Made by a program: the position numbers and the translations under genes
Part shown: one piece after another, positions 34,598 to 46,215 of the stretch
How positions within the stretch are numbered: the stretch's first letter is position 1
Layout: every line of letters starts with the position of its first letter
NCBI GenBank assembly: GCA_036674765.1
Contig: JARVKI010000015.1
Coordinates: 372,001 to 436,000 of the forward strand
Source: Seiridium cupressi
Lineage: Eukaryota; Ascomycota; Sordariomycetes; Amphisphaeriales; Sporocadaceae
Direction of reading: 5' to 3'
Length of the DNA stretch: 64,000 bases
Notes under the pieces: model-generated
What the model saw: only the letters and a program-made list of their open reading frames with translations
The model's database searches: none
What the model was told of the DNA's origin: nothing

Positions 34598-37500
34598 ACC
34601 CCCAAGAACACGAGAAGGAAACTCGGAACTCATGAGTTTGATTTTTAACTTGACCTCGGAGCTGGACGCGGCAACAAATGGGCCTATATGCAGACATCGT
34701 TCGCTACTTGTGACTTCACATATCACTGGAGACTCTCCGAAGAAAGATAGCCTTTTTGTAACTCAATGATTGGATCTTGTAACTATAACCATCCAGTAGC
34801 TCTCAAAGATCGATAGTATGTCATTGGCATTGGAGATGTAGCCCGCCGCGCATCATGCAGCTCGCATGGTCAATAGATCTCTTTGATGCAGAGTTGGAGG
34901 TCTAACCATACAACTGCAAGGTCTCATCAAAGTCACAATAGCATTATGCGAGCTTCGGGAGAAGACGGTCAACTCGAGAGCCATATATCGTTCCCTCTAT
35001 ATGAGACAAATGAACTCTACGTGTAGGCATAACACAACCGTAATTTATTGGTACCAAAGAAAACGACAAAGTAACGAATACAATACGTCCTGTGCGTACA
35101 AAGTAGGAATTAGACACACTGTTACATTATACGCAACAATCACCCAAGTTACACACACCGTCGACCTGGGCTTATTCAGTGCCGCTCTTGGGATTGAGTT
35201 CGGCCGTGGGCACGCAACATGCTGGGGTATGAAATATACCGGTGCACTCATATCTTTCCCGCGTAACGTCGCCGACTTATTCTTTCTCGTCACTCGAACG
35301 TAGCCTCGCGCGTGTCATGGCAGCTAAATCGTGCGGAGTGGTACGACAGTGAGCTATGAGACTCGACAAGACGTCGGGAGGGAGCGATGCATCGAAAACT
35401 TGCGACGCTGGTGACCGTCCGTGTCAACGACATTCCCTCTGGTCATACCATATCTGGTGATTGCTGGGTCGCACGCCATACAGCACAAATCTACAATCTA
35501 CACTCCTACATTCGGCGACAGCGAGATCTCCCCTCACCAGCGATCCTGCTCAGCACGGTCCTCCCCCCAGCTCTTGCGAAGCTTCTTGTCACCCACAAGG
35601 CAGAGCCCCCCAACGGGAACCGACATTCATTAGAAGCGGGCGCTGCCCGGCACCATGTGGCTGGACTGGAGATAATCCATGGACATGGCAGGGGCATCGA
35701 GGAAGCCCCCCTTGCATCTGTCTGGTTTGCGGACGCAGCGCTTGCCAGGGGCCGCCGTGTGCAGGTGACTCCCGCCAGTCCACATAGACTTGACACAGGT
35801 TCCCTCGTGCTAGAGGTACTTCCTGACCCTCGCTTCGCTCCGTGGGCTGGCTACATAGCTGCCAGGCTGGGGCGGTGCCGCAAAGCCGCAGTTTGCCTCT
35901 TGCGTCGGCGGAGCAGACCAGGCACAATTGCATGCATAAAACCATCCACCGGACTGGCACGCTACGGGGTGGACGCCTCCAATCACACGCACAGTAGTGC
36001 TCACCATGTTCTATTCCCCAAAAACGGCGGTGTGGCAGGTCTCACTCGGGACTGTGCGAGACATTCTGGGGTTCTGGCCCATGCTCCAAGCTTTGCTTGG
36101 GTGCACTGACCATCGGGAGTTGAACAAGACGAGAGAACTCTATTCAGAACAGAAAGTGTTTCCCCAGGTGTTTTGGGTTGGCACTATTCAGAGCCGATGG
36201 CAACAAAGGCTGACGGACAGGCACAATGGGGAGTTTGTATGGTTCGATCTGCATGAAGAACTTAGATGCCCCATGCTTCTAGAAGATCTCCCAGGGAACG
36301 TTCGACCGGCGCGGGAGCAAAGGGTTCTGAGGAACGCATTCTCCCTCAAAGGGGTGTACGAATCTCAGGACCACACAGCAGCTGCCAACCCTCTCCCAGA
36401 TCTGGGTACCGATGCACAACAGTCCCCCTCCTCGAATCTGATCAGGCAGGCGGGCAGAGAACCCTGTTGTGGACTAAAATAGTATCGGCCATTGTGCTGC
36501 CCCGCGCCAATGACGATTGGGTCATTTGTCCAGCCTCTTTTCCATAGGAGCAAACGTAGGTCACAGTTGCTTCAAACAAATGGTCTTTAGATGGGCTATT
36601 CAACCATGGCGGTCTGACAACATCTGCTCCAAAAAGCGGGAGGATTCGCACCCCTAGCTATCGGTCGCCGGCAAGCTGACACCTATGAAAGCCTTTTAGA
36701 GGATTGACAAGAAGCATGGCTGCAGAAGAGTAAGCACTTTGAACAAGGCGAGCTCTCCTTCTTATCGTGGGACTAGATCAAGTGGGCGCCGGTGATTGGT
36801 AGAGACATACATAACAGCGCATGAGGCTAGAATGATAGCATCTCAAAGCACTGGTGCCGCTTTCGTCACACCCATCTATATTCACGAAGTGACAACCCCT
36901 CCCGAGTATTCGTCTCAGCGCAGGAATCCATGCCAATCTCTAGGTGGGCGATTATTGCCCAATGCTTTGCCGATGTCCGTCAGATCCCCTCAGACGACTA
37001 CCCTTTTGGACCCCGAATTTACACACAAGGCCCCTAAGGGACCAATGTGACCCACGATCCCTACTGGAGGAAGTCAAATTACACCATCGAGGGATTCTAG
37101 CGCTTCTCGATTGACGAATGCCAGCGACTGAAGCGCTGATTGACTTTTTGCACAATCTTACCAGGGCAGCTGTGGCCAGACCCTCGCCAGGGGCTCTGCA
37201 AAGAGGCGCACGCAAAAAGTATACGAAGTAATAATATGCTGTTTGATTGCGATCATTAATGCGGGCTCTTCGAAATCTGCAGTATCAGATTGTTGGGACA
37301 TTTCAGTGGAGGTAGACGGTAATTTGGGCGCTTGATACACTGCAAGTTCGGACGAGACTGCGCCAAGTCCAGTGCGGAAAAGGGCTGCTGAGCCCCAAAA
37401 GTATCGCATGAAATTGGTTCGGCTTGAAACAGGTCATATGAAACACAACAAAGGGGACGCCCTCTTCCAGCGCCTATTGCGGCAAACCGGTAGACTGTCT

Positions 37501-39582
37501 GCCATTGGGACCATAGACGCAGGCATCAATTGCAATTTGGCCTCTGCACTGCAGTCGGACAGCCGCCATATTTCTTTCTCTCAGAGCCTGGGAAGACCAC
37601 ATCGCCAAAAGAACGGTCTCGTGGTGTGAGCAAAAGCTGGTCATTTCCCCAGCGGTGGCCCTGGTAATGCCCTCTGGGTCCGGAGAGTCAGGGACGCTTT
37701 TACAAGGTTCGGAGCAACTATGTGGGCCGGGGTCGCAACGTAGGCTAGAATGAGCTGGGATCAACAAGACCCAGCCCAGCCGTAACGCTCAGACATGCAG
37801 ATGACGGCGCCGGCGGCGCCACAGTACGACGGCATAGTCACAACAACAAATGTACAGTGCTTGCCAGCGTTCTAGGACGGTATCCACCCCTCGCCATTGT
37901 GCTGGACTCTTGGGGCCCCCGGGCCCCCGTTTCTGCTGCTGGCTAGCAACCATCGCCTCAGGGCTCCTGGTTCATGTGCACTGAGGGTCACTCGGGTCGC
38001 AACCTTTGTGAGAGGGGAAGGTCTCAAGGAAACTGATTGAACATTGGAGAAGACAGTCAACACAGAAACACAAGCGAAACATATCCTTACGTTCCTTGTG
38101 AAGCTATACATATTTCGAGATGAGATCGATGCAGAGCGATGTCCTTGTAGCTGCCCGCCTGCGTGGCTTGTTTGACGAGCGTGAAAGTTCTACCCAAAGT
38201 CGGAACTTTGATGACATTGGCGCAGTAAGCAGAGCTGCCTGAGGATTGGACAGGCAGGCCGGCAGGGTCGGGAGTCCGTTGCGTCGCTGCAAAATAGGGG
38301 CAAAGCAAGCCAATGACCTCAATTTCCAGGTAACGACGGCCACCGAAATTACGGGTCACAAGCGTGCGACAATGGCAGACATACAGGCCCGCAAACAAGT
38401 GTTTGACTGTATGCATGCATTGTTTCTACGCATTGTTTTCTTGTACTGTAGGTACTGGGCGGGCTGCCACGCTGCTTTCGCTGGGATGTCCATAGTACGT
38501 AGTAGTCAATACCCCGATGAGCGATTGACGTGAACCATGTCTGAGGGCTGGCCAGCTTCCTAATCGGCGAGCCAACAGCAGAGACGTTCGACTATGCAGT
38601 GCCATCTGCCATCCATACAGTCGCCTGGTCGACCCACCATCTCGTGGTAATCCATCAGGTATGGTGCGCAAAGCCATTCTGGATCAGCACCTTTTGCTTG
38701 GTGGTTCCTGGGTTCTCTGCAGAAGGGGTTCGATTGGGCTCAGGGCTTCGGAGCAAGTCAACAATGGACCGATGTCTCTCACTAGCTCGAGGGCACTATC
38801 CTCTTTGGAGCAGTGCGCATGGGGGCCTGGCCGATGGACAAGGCAGTGGAGGGGGTGGCACGTCCTGGTGCCGTATGCGATCATCCGCCACTGCTCAGGG
38901 TGGAGCCATTGCGCAAGAGACGTCGCTAGGCCCCGAGCGGCATGGGCGCCCCAGTTTTGGGCTGGGTGGCAAACGGTCTCATTGGCCGGCCAGCCCGCCT
39001 CCTCTGGGCTGCTCCCCTTTGGCCAGGCTGGACGCCAGCGACTGGGACGGGCACGACGGGGCAGGCCAGTGAGCAGCAGGCGCCGCCCTCCATCGCGCTG
39101 GCTCGCTGGGCCCTGGCCGAGTGCTCTTGTCCTCTCGCCTGTCCAACAAAATCCTTCGCCTTCTCCGAGCGGCAGAGCTCGTCCACCTCCTCTCCCTCCT
39201 CTGGTTCTATCCATCCATTATCGCTATCCATCCGCTCTCACATCACACAACGCACCGCACCGCACTGCACATACTCGCCCATCGCCAACCGACAATACTC
39301 TTTCAGCGTTAGCCATCGCCTGCACATAAAGGACACTTTGATCTGGTCTTATATCGCGCGACGCCTATTTGAGCATTCGCCCGGCTTCCATTGTTGTTGT
39401 TGTTTTTCAAAGCAAAAAGCGCAGCTCACTTAATAACGCAAAAAAAACCGGCCTCTCCACACGCCGGCCCCCCCAAACCCAACGACCACCAACGCATACA
39501 CCGCCACGCCACGCCCATAGCTGCCAACACTCACCACGACGCTGCATCGAGTTCTACATCTCCGTTCATCTCGCTGCCCACC
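34598..39582. other. 5 kb gene-poor region
   Basis: No gene I can support. Several frames are open on both strands between 35387 and 36482, including a minus-strand frame (35589-35960) with a signal-peptide-like, Cys-rich start; none matches a family. A GC-rich patch at about 38800-39130 and a C/T-rich tract (about 39120-39260) precede the gene at 39583 and look like its promoter and leader. No intact transposase or reverse transcriptase is visible. Confidence 0.45.
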
Positions 39583-40264
39583 ATGTCTTCATACTACCAA
39601 TACAACCATCAGCCGACAGCCGCGGCGCCTTCGGTTTCACACAACCACCACGGCGGGCGGAATCGGAGGGCACCGAGGCTGTCCGTCTCCCAGAACTCCC
39701 ACAGACAGTTCCGCGGCGTGCGAAGCATGAAGGAACTCACCGAGTCGGCCGCCGTCTCCAACTTCCGGACACAATTCGAGTGCAGTCGGTCGTTCGATCT
39801 AGATGATGACATGGAGTTCTGCCCCAAGTTGTTGACCGAGAGTGATGTGAGTGGCCAGCCAACATCTCCCTCTCCCATCATCCAGAACCTACCCGACTCG
39901 TCCCTGGGCTGTGCATTCACCATGTTTTCGCGAATCCGTTGCTAATAGCGCTTTCCTTCAGTTGGTTTCCATCAGCAGTTCTGCTTCAGACCGGTCGTCT
40001 CTGTCCAGCAACTCGCCCCACTCTTCGCCAACACAGCACCCCCAGCAAGTCGCGTCGACCTTTTCGCTCAACTCGACATCGCCGGCTTTCATTCCTCCCA
40101 CCTACCACACTCAGCATTCCACTTTGAAGTTGCACCAGCCCGCCGCCACTCGGACTCGCAATGCCATTCCCATCATCAACCCCGCCAACGGCCTGACGCT
40201 GTCTAGCCCGCCTCAGTCGGTGTCGCCGAGCCGGATGCAGCAAACACTCGGTCGACGATGGTAG
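39583..40264 (+). CDS. Conserved filamentous-ascomycete protein, 188 aa, unknown function
   Basis: Two exons, 39583-39846 and 39962-40264, intron 115 nt with a GCTAAT branch site and pyrimidine-rich acceptor, phase 0. It starts MSSYYQYNHQPTAAAPSVSH. The most constrained-looking part is RGVRSMKELTESAAVSNFRT, then CSRSFDLDDDMEFCPKLLTE, immediately before the splice. The second exon is Ser/Pro-rich (SISSSASDRSSLSSNSP) with a basic AATRTRNAIPIINPANG stretch and ends MQQTLGRRW. The acidic LDDD motif and the RNAIPI motif are arranged as I remember from uncharacterised proteins of many Pezizomycotina, but no function is known to me. The long C/T-rich leader suggests strong expression; that is inference. 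Confidence 0.75.
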
Positions 40265-42897
40265 ATGGCTGATCGTCTCGCTACCGTATGTTAGTGGGAC
40301 CATCATCCATTCATCGTCGTCTTCGTTGGTATGAATCTTTACGTTTCAATTTGCTCATTCGTTCTTCATGTGGCAGCTGTCCATCTTGGCCGACACCGAC
40401 ACAACATCAGGCATCGACAATCACACATCTTCAGGGGCACTTTTAGGGCTCGACTTGCTGACTTCACCTCCATCTCACTGCAACCTGTATAAACATCCTT
40501 ATTCGACATACCTCTTTCTTGTGTTCATCGGGTGAACTTTGTCTTCAGAGCTTTCACGATGGGCGCGCGGCATGAAAATGAAGATCAATCGATACCTTTT
40601 CGTTTATTGTTCGGTTCTCCGGGGGAAAACAAATACCACGCAAAATCGATTTCGTTGTTTCGACCTCGAAAGATGGGGCTGTATTGGGTCACGAATGGAC
40701 AGATGGGCGTTCCAGCAACTAATTGACGGTTCTTGCATTTTACAACTAATCGCATCGGTTCATACCACGGAGTCTTTGGTTTATTCATACGGCAGCGGCA
40801 ACGATAAAAGTCATCACGGGTCATGACGTCGAGAGAAAAAGAATACCTACATATAGAACGACTGTGATTTCTATCTTGGGCAAGGGGTTGGGTTGTGTTA
40901 TTGTCTAGTTTTTCTCACAAAGCCGGCGGGGTTTTGTGCCATTGGGGGGTGTTTCTTCGCTTGGGAAACGGTTCATTACATGGGAAATATCCGGGGTCAG
41001 AGAGAATCTCAACACACAGGGTTCGGGGTACTGGGTATGGCGATTGTGCTTTTTGCGCTCATGGCACGAGAGGAGTTGGTTCGTCTATGGTCGATTGCGA
41101 TGCAAATAAAGGGGTCAATCTTGTTGTTCCACTATATCTTCTGTTTTGTACGATCTTGGCGGTCCTTCAAAAGACAGCCTGCCTTCCTTATTGGAATTAT
41201 TGTTCTCATGAGGGTTCGCGATCGGTAAATGTTGCATATTGTGGATGATGGAAAATGATTGTAAAGGCGTCTATTGTTGGGATGGTCCCGAGCACCACAT
41301 CCTTGTAACTAAACGCTCTGCGTTGGAAGACACGTTCAATGCGAACTGGCTGTAAGCCTCTCTCACTTTGCTCAACTCTCCCATTTGCCTGAACTCTGCA
41401 ATAGGAAACATCTGCCATCTGCCCATTATATGGCACCACGTGCAACGTCGCATTCTTTTCCCAAGCCAGGCTATCCGTGGCATGTTGTCACTGTGTCGCA
41501 CAACTGCCCTATCAAGCCAAAGTCGGGAATTGTCAACAAAAGATTGTGCACGGGTAAGCGCTATCTGCAGTACAGCGATGAAAAGCAATGATATTGTCCG
41601 ACTCGGGTTCAAGGCGCGCGGTTAAATTTTTCTTTTTTGTCTTTTTCTTTTCCACCCTGTGTTTCTTCTGCCTTAGGTGTTTTTGCCGCACAGGGGCGCT
41701 TGCATGCTGTTTGTGCTACCTTGCGGGTGGTTGCTTGACTCATGGGGGGTCAAGAGGTGGCTTTGCATATAAAAAACCCTCGTCAGATGTAAATTGGAAA
41801 GAGCCAGCTGACTCATGATATTGAGCTGTAAGAGGCAATCAACTCATGATGCAATCATACATAAGCGTCTAGGGCGTTCTCGCGATACGTGAGACTGCGG
41901 CCTGGCATTGCAATGGTTGATATATGTTACCTTTCGCTGTAAGCTCTTTGTTATTTTGTTTGTCCATCGCACCGAGTTTGTGATGGAGTAATGGGTCCGT
42001 CCATTTCTGCATATTACTTCCTACGTTTTATGTACTACTTCTTACACCTATATTTCTCTCTGAAGAGTTGGATTGATCCACAGGTTGCTAGTACTATGCT
42101 CAGGCACGGGATTGCTTCCTTGTAATTTGAATTTGACATATTCCTATGTCTATTTGGGACTTCCTTCATCCTTCAGTTACGGCTGTATATTCAAATTCAA
42201 AGGTCGACCTCACATCGCGAAGAGATGTTGGGTATCGCAGCCACGGATCTAACTCACTAAACAGTGACTAGTTGAAACTGGTTCTAAACTACCTTGACCC
42301 AAACAATGCTGAGAAAACGATCGCCGTTGCAACCGACGCTGGCAATGCATGGTGTTGCCTCATATGAGGATCACTAATACAATAGTCGAGGTAGCTGTAG
42401 TCAACAACCTTACCTTTCTCCTTACCGCAAGTATTTCTTTGATAAGCCAGTAAACCTCCTAAACAGTTGGCACTGCTTTGCCACAGCATTAGCAGAAGAT
42501 GACCCTCCTCTCCTTCCCAGACCGACAGCCCTCCCTGTCGACAGACGGTCCAGGTCTTTGAGCATGGGGTTTTGTCACCAGAGATTCCCATTTACTGTGG
42601 AGTTTAACGGTAAAGATGATGTAAACTAGGTCTTTGTGTGACTCGGATCCAGCTTTCTACACAAATCTAATGAGCACTATCTATCACAACTCCTGTACTC
42701 ATGATACCTAGTTTTGTTCCGTTTCTCGGTATATCATAATTTTGTTATACACATGAGGACTGGAGGTCAGAGTTGAAGTTGGGCTAGGAGTGTATTCTAT
42801 GGCCGCAGTCTACACTACTACAAGAGCTTACACCAGGCCTCGTTGTATTTGGAGTAAACTCTGCCACTCTACCCACCATATCGTTAAATTTATGGGT
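40265..42897. other. AT-rich gene-poor region
   Basis: 2.6 kb following the 188-aa gene. The first 1.5 kb is G/T-rich on the plus strand with short hydrophobic frames, as expected for 3' UTR or spacer. No supported gene, RNA or mobile element. Confidence 0.45.
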
Positions 42898-43419
42898 TTA
42901 TAAAATCTCATGTCTGCAGTAGCAGTCTCGACAACGCTCAAAACTCGCATGTGATCCTTCATATACCGCCACTGTGAAACCTCCTTTTTCTACACTTATG
43001 TTCTTCTGAAGGTGTCTCCATGGATCTTCAAGACAGTCGCGTGTACCAGAAATTATGAGGTTTTTACAATTACTGTTTCCTGGAATAAAGCCTGTGAAAT
43101 TCCAAGCAGAAACTGTTTTCGTTGTTTCACAATAACAATCGTTGATGTTCTCAAATTCGCTCCTTCTCGATAATATCTCTGCTTCTTTTGCGTGAGCCCT
43201 GCCGTGACTATATGGAACATCCCACTCGAACACAAAGACTTCATCTGTTACCCCTGAAAATCTTCCACCATACTTCTGCATCAGCAAGAAACCAAAACAT
43301 CCACCTGGGTCTAAGATGCAGCCTACTGAATCCCAAGGAGGGCGCCTAATACTCGTTCCGTGGTCATATATGCGACGTACAACTCCAGGAACTGGATCAT
43401 ATCGTTGACTTGGCCTTGC
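42898..43419 (-). pseudogene. Cysteine-rich open segment without a start: orphan exon or gene relic
   Basis: The minus strand is open for 173 codons from just after a TGA (43420-43422) to the TAA at 42898-42900. The product is protein-like throughout: PSQRYDPVPGVVRRIYDHGT, then CILDPGGCFGFLLMQKYGG, FVFEWDVPYSHGRAH, and a C-terminus with DCYC, NCKN, RDCLED and RCRDCYC. It has nine or more Cys and repeats the DCYC motif. The first ATG is at 43287, already inside the protein-like stretch, and I found no upstream exon with a start or signal peptide; the next kilobase is full of stops. It may be the last exon of a secreted cysteine-rich protein or a decayed copy. I do not recognise the family. Confidence 0.35.
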
Positions 43420-43422
43420 TCA

Positions 43423-44264
43423 AGTATGATCCACTGTAGCTCTCACTCAAAGTTAGAGAGGCTGGTATTCGATGTTCCACCCCTTGTTATACCATGAGCA
43501 CTACCAACTCAAAAGACAGACGGTGTTGGAAAAACAGGCAGCTAGTGCGACTATCTTTGTTCGTACGGGTGCGAGACTCGATCAACAGTCTTAGCTGTGA
43601 ACCACACAGGATTTCAAAGAGAAGAACAGGTACTAGTATGGTTGCTAGCGAGCTTTCTGCCGATTATAATCTTCTACTACCCGTCTTGTAAAGGTACATT
43701 ATGACCACTACTAGTGACTCCCACTGATGTTCTCTCAGTGCGCCAGTCACCAGTCATCTTGCTGTAGTGGCACCTTGGTGGCGCTCCAGAGTAAAGAGGC
43801 CAAGTGCCTACAAGTAGTGATCTCTGGATGGCTTTGAGCCCCCTTTCAGGGGGGTCATAATCTAGACCCGACTTGTGAAGATGACTTTCTCACCTATCTC
43901 GTTATCCTTCGTTAACATATCCTAGCCAAGCCCGTCCATATAGTTGTCATTTATGTAGATCGCTCTTGTATGAGTATCAGGGGCGGGTCTATAGCTATCT
44001 CGCTCACCTGGATACCTCGTAAATAAACAAGCCCAGAACTCTATAGCGGTCTCTTATAGGGATCGATTGTGTATGGACTCGTTAAGAAGACTATAGCCGC
44101 TGTGGTTTTTCTCACGGTGTTATTATTCGGCTGCATTATTCGGAAAGCAGGACAACGAGCTGGGCCTCCCATATCGACAGACCTTGTCACTCCGAGCATA
44201 TATCCTAACCATCATAAACACTCCCGAAGCTCCAAACCGCCGCCCGGCATCATCGTCGACCAAG
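43423..44264. other. AT-rich spacer
   Basis: Many stops in all frames, with a short perfect hairpin (CCCCCT/AGGGGG, loop TTC) at 43839-43853. No gene seen. Confidence 0.4.
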
Positions 44265-46215
44265 ATGCCCGCAAGATGTAATAACAACTCCACGGGAGCC
44301 AGCATTGCCACCGACGATGCTGTCGCTGCGCAAGCCGCGAATCCTCAGGCTAATGCGGAGACTTCTTCTTCTGCCCCAGCCGCAGCTCCCACACCATCTG
44401 GCACAAACGAGAACCCACGATCAGCTCATCCTGGCAGAGGCATCAACAACCTTCTTCCACGAAGCCAGCTTGGATTCCCGACCACTTTTGCATCATCTCC
44501 ATCATCCCCATTGCCCCCAACGCCCCCAAACTCACCCAGCGACAGCAGCGTGGAGTATTTTTCCCAGTACTCACAGCTACCCAGTGCCGATCGCGTCAGT
44601 GGAAGCCATCAGTCGCCCGCCTTCGACAACCATCTGTTTTTTTGGCATCACCGACTCTGTTGACCACTCCGAGATGCCAACACGAAAGCATCGTGCCGCT
44701 CGCGGGGGTGCCGCCGCTCCCAAAAAGAAAGGCAGGGTGAATCAGCTTCGCGCTGAGGCTGGCGCTGAGGCTGCTCCCCCGCCCCAAGAACAGAAAGCTC
44801 CAGCTCCAGCTCCAGCTCCAGCTCCGGAGACAACGACGTCACGTCAAGAGGAACTCACCCGCTACATTCGGTCGTTGCCCACCGCACGCCTGCAGATGAA
44901 CCCACCTTGGGCTACTATTCCCCGTACCAACCTCACCTACGACATGAATCCAGGTGACAATTACTTCAACTCCACTCACATTCCCATTCCCATTCCCATT
45001 CGCACTCCCACCCCCACTCCCATCACCGCCAAAACCACCAGCACCAAACTCAGAGCTAGGGTCAACACCGGCACCATGAGCAACGACAACACCATGCTGC
45101 CCGGCGGCGAAGACGCTATGGACTTCACCATGGACAACGCCCCTCAAGCCAACCCCGGCAGTCAAGCTGGCGGTGGCCGCCGGAACACGCGATCTCAAGC
45201 TCGACCCCCCACCAGCAACGTCCACCCGCCAGCTCCCGCCACCACTCCATCTCAAGCTGGTGGTGCTACCAAAAAGAGGAAGAACGTGATTGTCGACGAC
45301 GATGGCATGGTCCATACCTTCTTGGAAGGCGTGAACTACTCCGAAAACTTCGACGATTGGCCCGCTAATGCCTACACATCCCTGGAAGAGTACATCACCA
45401 ACCAAGGCGTCTGGGACGAGCCAGACCGTCTGTTCATGATGGGCGTCCAAGCCGGCATCGGCATGGGAATTCACGCCCACAAGGGCATACTCACTTCCGA
45501 GCTTGAGAGCACCGGCAAGCTCTGGGCCAAGAAAGTTGTTTTCCCCGGTTCGGACATGAGCGACAAGGGGCACGCCGACAGCATCCGAGCCACCACTGCC
45601 TTCGAAATCCTAGCAGGTATGTCGGCCGCCAACGAATACATCGCTACCCGCAATGAGCTCGAGGCCCATGCCAAGGAAATCGCCCTCATTCGAGATCAGG
45701 CCGTTCGCCAGACGCCTACTGGCCCGGGTGGAGCCTGTGGCCTCGATCCGAACCATGCCCGTGGCCTTGCCCCTTCTCCCGTCGTCATGCAACGTTCCTG
45801 GCCGACTCATCAGGGTTCCAACATTCCCAATGAGACTGCTGATCTCACAGCCATGGCTGGTACCCCTACTATTGGTGGCCTGGACGTCTCTCGTGTCGAT
45901 GGTTTTGCTGGAGCCCTGGCCAACTCGGTTCAGCAGCCTGCGCCCCGTTACGTAGTGCCTGCCTCGCGCCAACCGGCCTCGAATGTCAACACTGGCAACA
46001 ACAGTTACGCCGTCCCCAACGTGCCTCTCCATGGATTCGCTCACCCAGATTACCGGGCTCAGGCCAGTGGCTATGGAGTGCCTGTCCCCAACACTGTCTT
46101 TACTGACCCTCGACATCCCCCCATGCCACGCGTCAGCGCACCTACGCTGTCAGAGACTCAGAACGGCCGCGCTGTCATCAAGCTGTTTCAGGGCGAGAAG
46201 AATCAGCCGAAGTAA
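44265..46215 (+). CDS. Low-complexity protein with an unrecognised C-terminal domain, 623 aa
   Basis: My model has two exons, 44265-44594 and 44674-46215. The 79-nt intron runs from GTCAGT to CCGAG with a TTGAC branch-like site, phase 0. The upstream 110 codons (MPARCNNNSTGASIATDDAV, then Ser/Pro-rich) and the downstream frame each look coding but lie in different frames, which is why I join them; a start at the ATG of 44674 is the alternative. Residues 111-310 are Ala/Pro/Thr-rich with APAPAPAPAP and PIPIPIRTPTPTPI repeats. KKRKN (310-314) could be a nuclear signal. A denser region follows at about 315-450 (VIVDDDGMVHTFLEGVNYSE, EYITNQGVWDEPDRLFMMG, SIRATTAFEILAGMSAANEY). The tail is Pro/Asn-rich, ending IKLFQGEKNQPK. 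No known domain is recognised. Confidence 0.65.
44988..45023 (+). repeat. CATTCC/CACTCC hexamer-like repeat in coding sequence
   Basis: Tandem CATTCC units pass into CACTCC-type units and encode the PIPIPIRTPTPTPI stretch of the 623-aa protein. A GCTCCA repeat at about 44798-44827 in the same exon encodes an Ala-Pro run. Confidence 0.6.

Noticed and set aside
36796..37629. Possible transposon relic in the gene-poor region
   Set aside because: No transposase, integrase or reverse transcriptase motif and no terminal repeats could be identified; only a repeat library search could decide.
37908..37930. GGGCCCCC direct repeat
   Set aside because: Two short GC units can arise by chance, with no associated feature.
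38684..39329. Long open frames on both strands in GC-rich DNA
   Set aside because: High GC removes stop codons; the region fits a promoter and leader of the gene at 39583.
41580..41640. tRNA-like B-box (GGGTTCAAGGC) near 41607
   Set aside because: No matching A box, acceptor stem or anticodon arm could be folded by eye.
43839..43853. Perfect 6-bp hairpin CCCCCT-TTC-AGGGGG
   Set aside because: Too short and isolated to support a terminator, operator or RNA gene in a fungal genome.
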